Below the pieces are notes generated by a model, which ran no database searches, was not told where the DNA came from, and saw nothing but the letters and a program-made list of their open reading frames with translations. A program made the translations under genes and the position numbers. Positions 1 to 5,601 of a stretch of DNA of 17,920 nucleotides are shown piece after piece. This stretch comes from an uncultured Collinsella sp. (GTDB taxonomy: Bacteria; Actinomycetota; Coriobacteriia; Coriobacteriales; Coriobacteriaceae), in assembly GCA_958421275.1 (NCBI GenBank), contig CATZLI010000014.1, forward strand, positions 1 through 17,920, read 5' to 3'. How positions within the stretch are numbered: position 1 is the stretch's first letter; every line of letters begins with the position of its first letter.

Positions 1-21
1 GTATTTGCTTGTTAGGGACTC

Positions 22-53
22 AAAACAAAAAAGCTCCCATTCCCGGGAGCTTT
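22..53 (-). terminator. Intrinsic terminator after tRNA-Ser(CGA)
   Basis: Read on the minus strand, a 9-bp perfect stem (AAAGCTCCC, with arms at 45-53 and 30-38) closes a 6-base loop and runs into a T-rich tail (TTTTTTGTTTTG). It starts 12 bases past the encoded CCA of tRNA-Ser(CGA), so it ends that transcript. Confidence 0.85.
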
Positions 54-64
54 CTCAACCAAAA

Positions 65-155
65 TGGCGGAGGAGGAGGGATTCGAACCCTCGTGACCTT
101 ATACAGGCCAAACGGTTTTCGAGACCGCCGCATTCAACCACTCTGCCACCCCTCC
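65..155 (-). tRNA. tRNA-Ser, anticodon CGA
   Basis: On the minus strand the sequence folds as a class II tRNA. The acceptor stem GGAGGGG (155-149) pairs with CTCCTCC (75-69), with one G-U pair. The D arm carries GCAGAGTGG, the anticodon loop is CTCGAAA with anticodon CGA at 121-119, a long variable arm follows, and the T arm is GAGGG-TTCGAAT-CCCTC (92-76). The discriminator is G and CCA is encoded (67-65). The long variable arm and anticodon identify serine, decoding UCG. It lies 48 bases downstream of the tRNA-Ser(GGA) gene on the same strand, with a terminator hairpin between them and no obvious promoter of its own. Confidence 0.97.
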
Positions 156-164
156 GCGTGGGGT

Positions 165-195
165 AAAAACAAAGCAGGCTCGAAGGCCTGCTTTG
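165..195 (-). terminator. Intrinsic terminator between the two tRNA-Ser genes
   Basis: On the minus strand a perfect 10-bp stem (CAAAGCAGGC at 195-186 with GCCTGCTTTG at 179-170) closes a 6-base loop and is followed directly by TTTTT (169-165). It begins 8 bases after the CCA end of tRNA-Ser(GGA). The form is canonical. Its place inside what could be a two-gene tRNA unit means either the second tRNA depends on read-through or it has a cryptic promoter. Confidence 0.85.
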
Positions 196-203
196 GAATT
201 AAC

Positions 204-294
204 TGGCGGAGAGTCAGGGATTTGAACCCTGGAGACGCTTTTGACGCCTACACGATTTCCAATCGTGCTCCTTCGGCCACTCGGACAACTCTCC
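204..294 (-). tRNA. tRNA-Ser, anticodon GGA
   Basis: Minus-strand class II tRNA. The acceptor stem GGAGAGT starts at 294 and pairs with the ACTCTCC just before the GCCA end (207-204), so CCA is encoded. The anticodon stem is CACGA/TCGTG, and the loop TTGGAAA carries anticodon GGA at 260-258. The extended variable arm is typical of serine tRNA, and the T loop is TTCAAAT. It decodes UCC and UCU. A good promoter lies just upstream (311-339) and a terminator just downstream. Confidence 0.97.
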
Positions 295-310
295 GTTAAA
301 TGCGAAAGTC

Positions 311-339
311 AGTATACACGAGGAATCGCAAAGTGCAAA
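311..339 (-). promoter_or_regulatory. Sigma70-type promoter of the tRNA-Ser genes
   Basis: On the minus strand -35 TTTGCA (339-334) and -10 TATACT (316-311) are 17 bases apart, and the -10 ends 16 bases before the tRNA-Ser(GGA) 5' end. Spacing and match are good for a stable-RNA promoter. An imperfect inverted repeat (arms about 330-340 and 347-357) covers the -35 element. Confidence 0.75.
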
Positions 340-492
340 CAGAAAAGTTGGCACTTTTTAAAACGCTTGGCCGCGCTTGGCGTTGCGGTGGGGTTTGAGG
401 TGCCAAAAAACGGCTTCCGACCAGCGTGGTTGATCAACTCAATTGTTCAAAAGGGGTATTCATAAGCGACTTGGCAATGAATTTAAAAATCT

Positions 493-522
493 TTGGGTGG
501 TGCTGTGGACCACTGGTATGCA
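493..522 (+). promoter_or_regulatory. Weak candidate promoter for the rpsF operon
   Basis: TTGGGT (493-498) and an extended -10, TGg-TATGCA (514-522), are 18 bases apart. A DnaA-box-like 9-mer (504-512) lies between them. If used, the rpsF mRNA leader would be about 270 bases. The -10 match is moderate and no better candidate was seen closer to rpsF, so this is tentative. Confidence 0.25.
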
Positions 523-599
523 TTTTGCGACCACAGCCTTGTGCCCGTTGACCTGCGGCTTGGCTCAGCTTGTCCCCACGGCACCGTATCTTGTCCACA
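504..599. promoter_or_regulatory. Cluster of DnaA-box-like 9-mers
   Basis: TTGTCCACA at 591-599 is the form of DnaA box preferred in high-GC actinobacteria. TTGTCCCCA (570-578) and TGTGGACCA (504-512, minus-strand TGGTCCACA) each differ from it by one base. An A/T-rich patch (477-494) lies just left of the cluster. The cluster could be part of an origin-type region or a DnaA-responsive control site for the downstream ssb/dnaB gene group. Three boxes are fewer than a full oriC normally has. Confidence 0.4.
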
Positions 600-743
600 G
601 ATCTGTCAAGCTCTTGGTCGGCATTTGGTTGGAATGCGCATGAAACGTCGTGCGAGTATGGGCATATGTGGAGGTCATGAGGTTGTAGCTGCATATTCTT
701 GCAGCCTAGGAGGTTGAAAGATATTATTACCAAGTCTTTTCCT

Positions 744-772
744 GCTTCAGGCGCACCTTCACGACCTGAAGC
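744..772 (+). promoter_or_regulatory. Leader hairpin just upstream of rpsF
   Basis: A perfect 8-bp stem, GCTTCAGG (744-751) with CCTGAAGC (765-772), closes a 13-base loop that ends 12 bases before the rpsF Shine-Dalgarno. Its place fits an autoregulatory leader such as the known S6:S18-binding motif upstream of rpsF. I could not match the CCG-containing bulge typical of that motif, so the assignment is only suggestive. Confidence 0.4.
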
Positions 773-798
773 CACATTTGCCCAGAGGAGGTGACAAT

Positions 799-1092
799 AT
801 GAAGGCTTATGAACTGCTGTTCTTTGTTGACCCGTCGCTCGACCCCGAGACTCGTCTCGCTGTTATGAAGCGTATCGATACCACGATCGCTGAGGGCGCT
901 GGCAAGGTCGACTCCGTTGACGAGTGGGGCAAGCGCAAGCTCGCCTACGAGATCAACGACCTCACCGATGGTGACTACACCCTCATCAACTTCCACGCAG
1001 ATCCTACCCAGATCGCCGAGCTTGATCGCGTCCTGCGCATCACCGACGCTGTGGTCCGCCACATGATCGTCCGTCGCGACGACCAGGAGTAA
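799..1092 (+). CDS. rpsF: Small ribosomal subunit protein S6
   Basis: S6 (97 aa) binds 16S rRNA as a partner of S18 in the platform of the 30S subunit. The sequence opens MKAYELLFFVDPSL and contains the family signature around KRKLAYEINDLTDGDY (residues about 47-62) and the C-terminal VLRITDAVVRHMIVRRD. Length is normal for the family. The start is the ATG at 799: AGGAGG lies just upstream (786-791), while an in-frame TTG at 778 would put the ribosome site inside the gene. It is the first gene of the rpsF-ssb-rpsR-rplI unit, 48 bases ahead of ssb. A hairpin in the leader may carry autoregulation. Confidence 0.97.
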   Translation: MKAYELLFFVDPSLDPETRLAVMKRIDTTIAEGAGKVDSVDEWGKRKLAYEINDLTDGDYTLINFHADPTQIAELDRVLRITDAVVRHMIVRRDDQE

Positions 1093-1140
1093 GACTGTCG
1101 TTTTGGACTGGGCTTGTGCCCCAAGAGGAAGTAGTGAGTT

Positions 1141-1593
1141 ATGAGCATCAATCGAGTGAACATCACCGGTAATCTCACCCGCGATCCCGAGCTGCGCGCC
1201 ACCGCCGGCGGAACCCAGGTTCTGTCCTTTGGCGTCGCCGTGAACGATCGTCGCCGCAACGCGCAGACTGGCGAGTGGGAGGACTATCCCAACTTTGTCG
1301 ACTGCACCATGTTCGGCACCCGCGCCGAGGCCGTGAGCCGTTTCCTGGCAAAGGGAAACAAGGTCGCGATCGAGGGCAAGCTGCGCTACAGCTCTTGGGA
1401 GCGCGACGGTCAGCGCAGGAGCAAGCTTGAGGTCATCGTCGATGAGATCGAGTTTATGAGCTCCCGTGGTGGCCAGGGTGGCTACGATCAGGGCGGTTAC
1501 GCCCCCGCAGCTCCCTCGCCCGCAGCACGTCCTGCCGCACCGGTGGCCACGCCGCCCGCGGTCGACGTCTACGATGAGGACATCCCGTTCTAA
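1141..1593 (+). CDS. ssb: Single-stranded DNA-binding protein
   Basis: SSB (150 aa) coats single-stranded DNA during replication, repair and recombination and recruits partner proteins. The OB-fold spans about residues 1-108, starting MSINRVNITGNLTRDPELR and including the NFVDCTMFGTRAEAVSRFLAKG stretch. A Gly/Pro/Ala-rich flexible linker follows (about 110-140), ending in the acidic partner-binding tip DEDIPF at 145-150. The intact tip indicates the main housekeeping SSB rather than a competence or phage paralogue. The Shine-Dalgarno AGAGGAAG lies 9 bases before the ATG. It is sandwiched between rpsF and rpsR, the widespread bacterial arrangement that ties SSB supply to ribosomal protein expression. 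Confidence 0.97.
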   Translation: MSINRVNITGNLTRDPELRATAGGTQVLSFGVAVNDRRRNAQTGEWEDYPNFVDCTMFGTRAEAVSRFLAKGNKVAIEGKLRYSSWERDGQRRSKLEVIVDEIEFMSSRGGQGGYDQGGYAPAAPSPAARPAAPVATPPAVDVYDEDIPF

Positions 1594-1623
1594 GGGTTGT
1601 TCACCTATTTTTGAGTGAGAGGC

Positions 1624-1643
1624 GGCTTCGGTTCGCCGAAGTT
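1624..1643 (+). promoter_or_regulatory. Stem-loop in the ssb-rpsR spacer
   Basis: An 8-bp stem (6 Watson-Crick pairs, CTTCGG with CCGAAG, plus two G-U pairs) closes a TTCG loop. There is no T-run after it, so it is not a standard terminator. It ends 7 bases before the rpsR ribosome site and could be an mRNA processing or stability element, or a site for feedback by S18. Confidence 0.5.
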
Positions 1644-1665
1644 GCCAAATGAAAGGTATTTTGAC

Positions 1666-1932
1666 ATGGCTAATGATTTTTCTGCACGTCAGCCGCGTCG
1701 TAAGTACTGCCAGTTCTGCAAGGAGAACACTGAGTTCATCGACTATAAGGACACTCAGCTTCTCCGTAAGTACATGACCGACCGTGGCAAGATCAAGCCC
1801 CGTCGCGTCACTGGCGCTTGCACGCAGCATCAGCATGACATCGCCAACGCCATCAAGCGCGCCCGCGAGATGGCTCTCCTGCCGTACACCGTCCCCGTGG
1901 TTTCCTCTCGTGGCAACCGCGACCGCGGCTAA
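1666..1932 (+). CDS. rpsR: Small ribosomal subunit protein S18, zinc-binding form
   Basis: S18 (88 aa) sits with S6 on the 30S platform near the mRNA exit. The core RKYCQFCKENTEFIDYKDTQLLRKYMTDRGKIKPRRVTG is characteristic. A C15-x2-C18 pair together with C52-x2-H55 forms the metal-ligand set of the zinc-binding (C+) version, so this copy should need zinc. Some actinobacteria also carry a zinc-free paralogue used under zinc limitation; none is seen here. The start is the ATG at 1666, preceded by GAAAGG. An upstream in-frame start at 1615 would add 17 residues unlike any S18. rplI follows 15 bases downstream. Confidence 0.97.
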   Translation: MANDFSARQPRRKYCQFCKENTEFIDYKDTQLLRKYMTDRGKIKPRRVTGACTQHQHDIANAIKRAREMALLPYTVPVVSSRGNRDRG

Positions 1933-1947
1933 GAAGGGAGACGCATC

Positions 1948-2487
1948 ATGAAGGTTATTCTTCTCGATGAGATCAAGGGCAAGGGCGGCGAGGGTGACGT
2001 CGTAGAGGTCGCTCAGGGTTACGCTGAGAACTTCCTGTTCCCCAAGAAGCTCGCTGTTGCCGCCACCAAGGGCAACCTCAAGCAGCTTGACGAGCGTCGC
2101 AACAACATCGCCAAGCGCGAGGCCGTCCGTCTGGCTACCGCCAACGAGACCAAGGCTGCCTTCGAGGGCAAGACGGTCACCGTTGACGTCAAGGTCGGCG
2201 ACGAGGGCATCCTCTTTGGCTCCGTTACCGCCGCTATGATCGCTGACGCCATCAAGGCTCAGCTCGGTATGGACATCGACCGCAAGCGCGTCGAGCTCGG
2301 TAAGCCCATCAAGGTTGCCGGTGCCCACACCGTTGCCATCTCGCTGTACCGCGAGATCAAGGCCGAGGTTGTCGTTCTCGTCGGCGTTACCGCCGAGGAG
2401 TTCACTGCCGAGGCTGAGGTCGAGGAGGCCGCTGAGGTCGCCGAGGCCGAGACCGCCGAGGTCGAGACTGAGGCTGCTGCCGAGTAG
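1948..2487 (+). CDS. rplI: Large ribosomal subunit protein L9 with an acidic tail
   Basis: L9 (179 aa) binds 23S rRNA at the base of the L1 stalk and helps hold the reading frame. The N-terminal domain is clear (MKVILLDEIKGKGGEGDVVE, then GYAENFLFPKKLA at 24-36), followed by the connecting helix (about 41-75) and the C-terminal domain ending near residue 147. The family is usually about 148-150 aa. Here some 30 extra residues (150-179) form an almost pure Glu/Ala/Val/Thr tail, presumably disordered. AAGGGAG precedes the ATG. It is the last gene of the rpsF unit and is followed at once by a strong terminator. Confidence 0.96.
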   Translation: MKVILLDEIKGKGGEGDVVEVAQGYAENFLFPKKLAVAATKGNLKQLDERRNNIAKREAVRLATANETKAAFEGKTVTVDVKVGDEGILFGSVTAAMIADAIKAQLGMDIDRKRVELGKPIKVAGAHTVAISLYREIKAEVVVLVGVTAEEFTAEAEVEEAAEVAEAETAEVETEAAAE

Positions 2488-2519
2488 CATTTGCTGCAAC
2501 GCAACAATCTTGTTCTAAG

Positions 2520-2558
2520 AAGGGCGCTCTGGGAAACCAGGGCGCCCTTTTGTTTTTT
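2520..2558 (+). terminator. Intrinsic terminator of the rpsF-rplI operon
   Basis: A 13-bp stem (arms 2520-2532 and 2537-2549, one G-U pair) is capped by a GAAA tetraloop and followed by TTTTGTTTTTT. It lies 32 bases after the rplI stop. This is a textbook strong terminator and separates dnaB from the ribosomal protein unit. Confidence 0.95.
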
Positions 2559-2594
2559 GCGCTGAGTGAGTGTCATAGTGAACGTCGCGTCGAA

Positions 2595-2610
2595 GTCCTG
2601 TGTACAGGAC
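2595..2610. repeat. Short palindrome upstream of dnaB
   Basis: GTCCTG (2595-2600) and CAGGAC (2605-2610) flank TGTA. The 16-bp dyad lies about 60 bases upstream of the likely dnaB -10 element. It could be a repressor or activator site; no known regulator is recognised. Confidence 0.35.
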
Positions 2611-2669
2611 CGTTCATCCGTTTGGTTCGGTGATGATTGGCCGCGTGCGGCGCGTTTTGGGACCGTGGC

Positions 2670-2678
2670 TGATACTAT
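2670..2678 (+). promoter_or_regulatory. Extended -10 promoter of dnaB
   Basis: TGa-TACTAT (2670-2678) is an extended -10 element. No good -35 is seen 16-18 bases upstream, which is common for extended -10 promoters. Transcription would begin near 2685, about 27 bases before the dnaB start. Confidence 0.5.
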
Positions 2679-2711
2679 GGATGCTCGCAAGCGATATGAA
2701 TGAGGATGCTC

Positions 2712-4103
2712 ATGGCATATGACGATAGGGAGACCGGGCTGACGGTTGAGGACCGCGGCTCAAAGTTGGGTCTTCCCCAAAACCAAGATGCAGAGGCCAA
2801 TGTACTGGCCGCTATGCTGCTATCGCCCGAGGTGGTCGAAGAGGCCCAGGTCGAGCTGCAGCCCGATGACTTCTACCGGCCCATTCATAAGACCATCTAT
2901 ACCGCGATGGTCGATATGTACAACAGCCGCATTCCCATCGACTCCATCTCGCTGATCGATTACCTGCGAAGCATCAACAAGCTCGATGCCGTGGGTGGCG
3001 AAGCGTACATTTTGGAGTTGATGGGTCAGACCCTGTCGCTCGTGAACTGGCAGCACCATGCCGCCATCGTCCGTCGCGACTCGATGCTGCGCGAGCTGAT
3101 CGGCGCCACCAACGAGATTAACGCGCTGGCCTATAACGCCCCCACCGACACCAAAGAGGTCGTGGAGCTGGCCGAGAGCAAGCTGCTCAAGGTTACGGCA
3201 CGCGAGGTCAAGTCGAGCTACAAGACACTGACCGAGTTTATGGTGGAGGCCTATAACGAGGCCGAGGAAGTGTGCCAGGCCGGTGGCCAGGCTGCGGGCG
3301 TGCCCACGGGCTTCCCGTCGCTCGACCGCATGCTCATGGGTTTTCGCGAGGGCCAGCTCATCATTATCGGCGCCCGCCCTGCTGTGGGTAAGACGTCGTT
3401 CGCCCTGAATCTGGCGCTCAACGCTGCCGCTGCTGGTTATACCGTCGGCTTCTTCTCGCTGGAGATGTCGGGCAAGGAAATTGCCCAGCGTCTGATTTGC
3501 GCCTACGCCATGATCTCGATCAGTGACTTCCGCATGGGCCGCATTAGCCCCGAGCAGTGGGCCAATATCAACGAGGCCACGCAGACCTTGTCCAAGCTCG
3601 ATATTCTGATTGACGATACGCCCGGCACCACAGTGACCGAGATCCGTGCCAAGAGCCGCCGTATGCTCCATAACAAGGAGAAGGCAATCATCATCCTGGA
3701 CTACCTGCAGCTGGTGAGTCCTCCGCCGGGACGCCGCTCCGAGAGCCGTACCGTCGAGGTTTCGGAGATGTCGCGTGGTTTGAAGATCATGGCCAAGGAG
3801 CTCAAGATCCCGCTCATCGCGCTGTCGCAGCTCTCGCGTCAGGTCGAATCCCGTACCGGCAAGCGCCCACAGCTTTCCGACCTTCGTGAATCGGGCTCCA
3901 TCGAGCAGGACGCCGATATCGTTATGTTCTTGGACCGCTCCGCCGACGAGGCCGAGGCCTCGCGCGACGATCGACCCGACGAGGGCGTTACGCGTATCGT
4001 CGTGGCCAAGAACCGTTCGGGCCCGATCGGTGACGTCGACCTGATGTTCCTGCCGGCATCCACCAAGTTCTATGAGCTTGATGGGGCACATGCCGAGGAG
4101 TAG
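2712..4103 (+). CDS. dnaB: Replicative DNA helicase DnaB
   Basis: DnaB (463 aa) is the hexameric helicase that unwinds the replication fork and recruits primase. The N-terminal primase-interacting domain (about 15-120) opens with LPQNQDAEANVLAAMLLSPEVV. The RecA-like ATPase domain has Walker A GARPAVGKTS (220-229, Lys227) and Walker B IIILDYLQL with Asp330. The later ALSQLSRQVESR and LRESGSIEQDADIVMFL motifs are also typical. There is no intein insertion. Three in-frame ATGs occur at 2700, 2706 and 2712. The last is chosen because GAGGA (2702-2706) lies 5 bases before it. The gene has its own candidate promoter after the rplI terminator. Confidence 0.97.
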   Translation: MAYDDRETGLTVEDRGSKLGLPQNQDAEANVLAAMLLSPEVVEEAQVELQPDDFYRPIHKTIYTAMVDMYNSRIPIDSISLIDYLRSINKLDAVGGEAYILELMGQTLSLVNWQHHAAIVRRDSMLRELIGATNEINALAYNAPTDTKEVVELAESKLLKVTAREVKSSYKTLTEFMVEAYNEAEEVCQAGGQAAGVPTGFPSLDRMLMGFREGQLIIIGARPAVGKTSFALNLALNAAAAGYTVGFFSLEMSGKEIAQRLICAYAMISISDFRMGRISPEQWANINEATQTLSKLDILIDDTPGTTVTEIRAKSRRMLHNKEKAIIILDYLQLVSPPPGRRSESRTVEVSEMSRGLKIMAKELKIPLIALSQLSRQVESRTGKRPQLSDLRESGSIEQDADIVMFLDRSADEAEASRDDRPDEGVTRIVVAKNRSGPIGDVDLMFLPASTKFYELDGAHAEE

Positions 4104-4124
4104 GACAGGCGCCCGTTGCACGGG

Positions 4125-4130
4125 TATACT
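4125..4130 (+). promoter_or_regulatory. Candidate -10 element for purA
   Basis: TATACT lies 66 bases before the purA ATG. The region 16-18 bases upstream (TAGGAC at 4101-4106, 18-base spacer) is a poor -35. The same TATACT hexamer is used at the tRNA-Ser promoter and upstream of purE. Confidence 0.45.
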
Positions 4131-4196
4131 GGGAATGTTTTGTGCTTCTGCGTGCCGGCGTGGCGCGTAGACAGTCCATGAATGTAAGGAGTAAAC

Positions 4197-5483
4197 ATGC
4201 CGTCAACCGTTTTGGTCGGTGCCCAGTGGGGCGATGAGGGCAAGGGTAAGATTTGCGACCTAGTCGCCGGCGACTTCGATGCCGTCGTGCGCTACTCGGG
4301 CGGCAACAACGCCGGTCACACCATCGTCGTCAACGGCAAGAAGTACGGCCTGCACCAGGTGCCCTCCGGCATCATGTATTCTGACCACGTGTCGGTGATC
4401 GGTAACGGCTGCGTCGTCAACCCCAAGGTTGTCCTTGAGGAGATCGACATGTTCGAGGCCGACGGCATCACCACCAAGAACCTCAAGATTAGCGGCAACG
4501 CGCATGTCATCATGCCGTACCACATCGATCTGGATGGCGCCTTTGAGCAGAAGCTCGGCAAGAAGAACATCGGTACCACCAAGCGCGGCATTGGTCCGTG
4601 CTATCAGGACAAGATGGCTCGCATCGGCCTGCGCATGCAGGACATGCTGGACGAGGCGCTGTTCCGCGACAAGCTGGAGACCGCTCTCGCCCGCGTGAAC
4701 CCCGAGCTCGAGCTCATCTACAACCTGCCCACCTACACCGTGGACCAGATTTGCGACGAGTACCTGCCGATGGCCGAGCGCCTGCGCCCCTACATCACCG
4801 AGACGAGCCTGCTGCTCAACAACATGATCGATGAGGGCAAGGACCTGCTGTTTGAGGGCGCCCAGGCGACGCTACTCGACATCGACCACGGCACCTATCC
4901 GTACGTGACGTCTTCCAACTGCACCGCCGGCGGCGCCATCACCGGCTCCGGCGTCGGTATGAAGAACGTCAACCGCGTGCTGGGCGTCATGAAGGCCTAT
5001 ATCACCCGCGTCGGTTCGGGCCCCATGCCCACCGAGCTTTCCTATGAGTCCGAGGCCGGCCACACGCTGACCGAGGAGGGCTATGAGTACGGTGTGACCA
5101 CCGGTCGCCGTCGTCGCTGCGGCTGGTTCGACGGCCCCATCGCCAACTACGCCTCGCGCGTCAACGGCCTCACCGACATCGCCATGACCAAGCTCGACGT
5201 GCTTTCGGCCTTCGACACCATTAAGGTGTGCGTGGCCTACGACGTCGATGGCGAGCGTTACACGAGCGTGCCCGAGCACCAGGTGCGCTTTGAGCATGCC
5301 AAGCCCATCTACGAGGAGCTTCCTGGCTGGAAGTGCGACATCACCGGTTGCCGCAGCTTTGACGAGCTGCCGCAGGAGGCTCAGGACTACGTGGCGTTTA
5401 TCGAGGATCTGGCACACACCCGCGTGACGTTCATTGGCGTTGGCGCTGGTCGCGAGCAGATCATCAACCGATTCTGGAAGTAA
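4197..5483 (+). CDS. purA: Adenylosuccinate synthetase
   Basis: PurA (428 aa) joins IMP and aspartate using GTP to give adenylosuccinate, the first committed step from IMP to AMP. The P-loop-like GQWGDEGKGK motif is present as GAQWGDEGKGK (8-18) with catalytic Asp13, and GGNNAGHT carries His41, matching the two classic active-site residues. Further signatures include FEGAQATLLDIDHGTYPYVTSSN in the middle and TTGRRRRCGWFD around residues 300-311. Length is standard. AAGGAG lies 5 bases before the ATG. It sits alone between dnaB and the purD unit, with its own -10-like element and a structured spacer downstream. Confidence 0.97.
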   Translation: MPSTVLVGAQWGDEGKGKICDLVAGDFDAVVRYSGGNNAGHTIVVNGKKYGLHQVPSGIMYSDHVSVIGNGCVVNPKVVLEEIDMFEADGITTKNLKISGNAHVIMPYHIDLDGAFEQKLGKKNIGTTKRGIGPCYQDKMARIGLRMQDMLDEALFRDKLETALARVNPELELIYNLPTYTVDQICDEYLPMAERLRPYITETSLLLNNMIDEGKDLLFEGAQATLLDIDHGTYPYVTSSNCTAGGAITGSGVGMKNVNRVLGVMKAYITRVGSGPMPTELSYESEAGHTLTEEGYEYGVTTGRRRRCGWFDGPIANYASRVNGLTDIAMTKLDVLSAFDTIKVCVAYDVDGERYTSVPEHQVRFEHAKPIYEELPGWKCDITGCRSFDELPQEAQDYVAFIEDLAHTRVTFIGVGAGREQIINRFWK

Positions 5484-5505
5484 TCGGGACTATTTGGTTA
5501 TTGCG

Positions 5506-5561
5506 ATATACCCCTTTGCAGCCCGGACGGGCGGCCGAGGGGTATATTTGCTTGCAAAGGG
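5506..5561 (+). promoter_or_regulatory. Competing hairpins in the purA-purD spacer
   Basis: A perfect 10-bp stem pairs ATATACCCCT (5506-5515) with AGGGGTATAT (5538-5547); its loop holds a smaller GCCC/GGGC hairpin (5521-5532). An alternative perfect 9-bp stem pairs CCCTTTGCA (5512-5520) with TGCAAAGGG (5553-5561). The two share 5512-5515 and cannot both form. There is no long T-run, so it is not a plain terminator. A TATATT hexamer (5543-5548) in the right arm could also be a -10 element. It may control purD. Confidence 0.45.
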
Positions 5562-5601
5562 CTCGCGCGGAGCGGGCCGTTCATCCATAGAGGAGGCACC
5601 C

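Larger units (their letters stand above)
340..798. other. Gene-free strand-switch interval before rpsF
   Basis: About 460 bases separate the minus-strand tRNA promoter from the rpsF start. No open frame here has a convincing ribosome binding site or protein-like composition. It holds a tandem pair of CGCTTGGC (364-371, 374-381), a perfect 10-bp palindrome GTTGATCAAC (429-438), an A/T-rich patch (about 477-494), three DnaA-box-like 9-mers (504-599), a small hairpin GCTGCA/TGCAGC (688-705) and a larger leader hairpin (744-772). Gene direction diverges across this interval. Confidence 0.7.

Noticed and set aside
443..643. Plus-strand open frame of 66 codons before rpsF
   Set aside because: It lies over the DnaA-box cluster and shows no family pattern or proper Shine-Dalgarno.
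434..775. Minus-strand open frame of 113 codons upstream of rpsF
   Set aside because: No ribosome site, composition unlike a real protein, and it runs through the hairpin and leader of rpsF.
727..2499. Long minus-strand open frame (590 codons) across rpsF to rplI
   Set aside because: It is antisense to four well-identified genes; long antisense frames are expected in G/C-rich coding DNA. The same applies to the frames at 2820-4121, 5686-7647, 10863-12170 and 13438-15150.
3361..3400. Possible intein insertion at the DnaB Walker A site
   Set aside because: The ATPase domain is continuous and DnaB has normal length.
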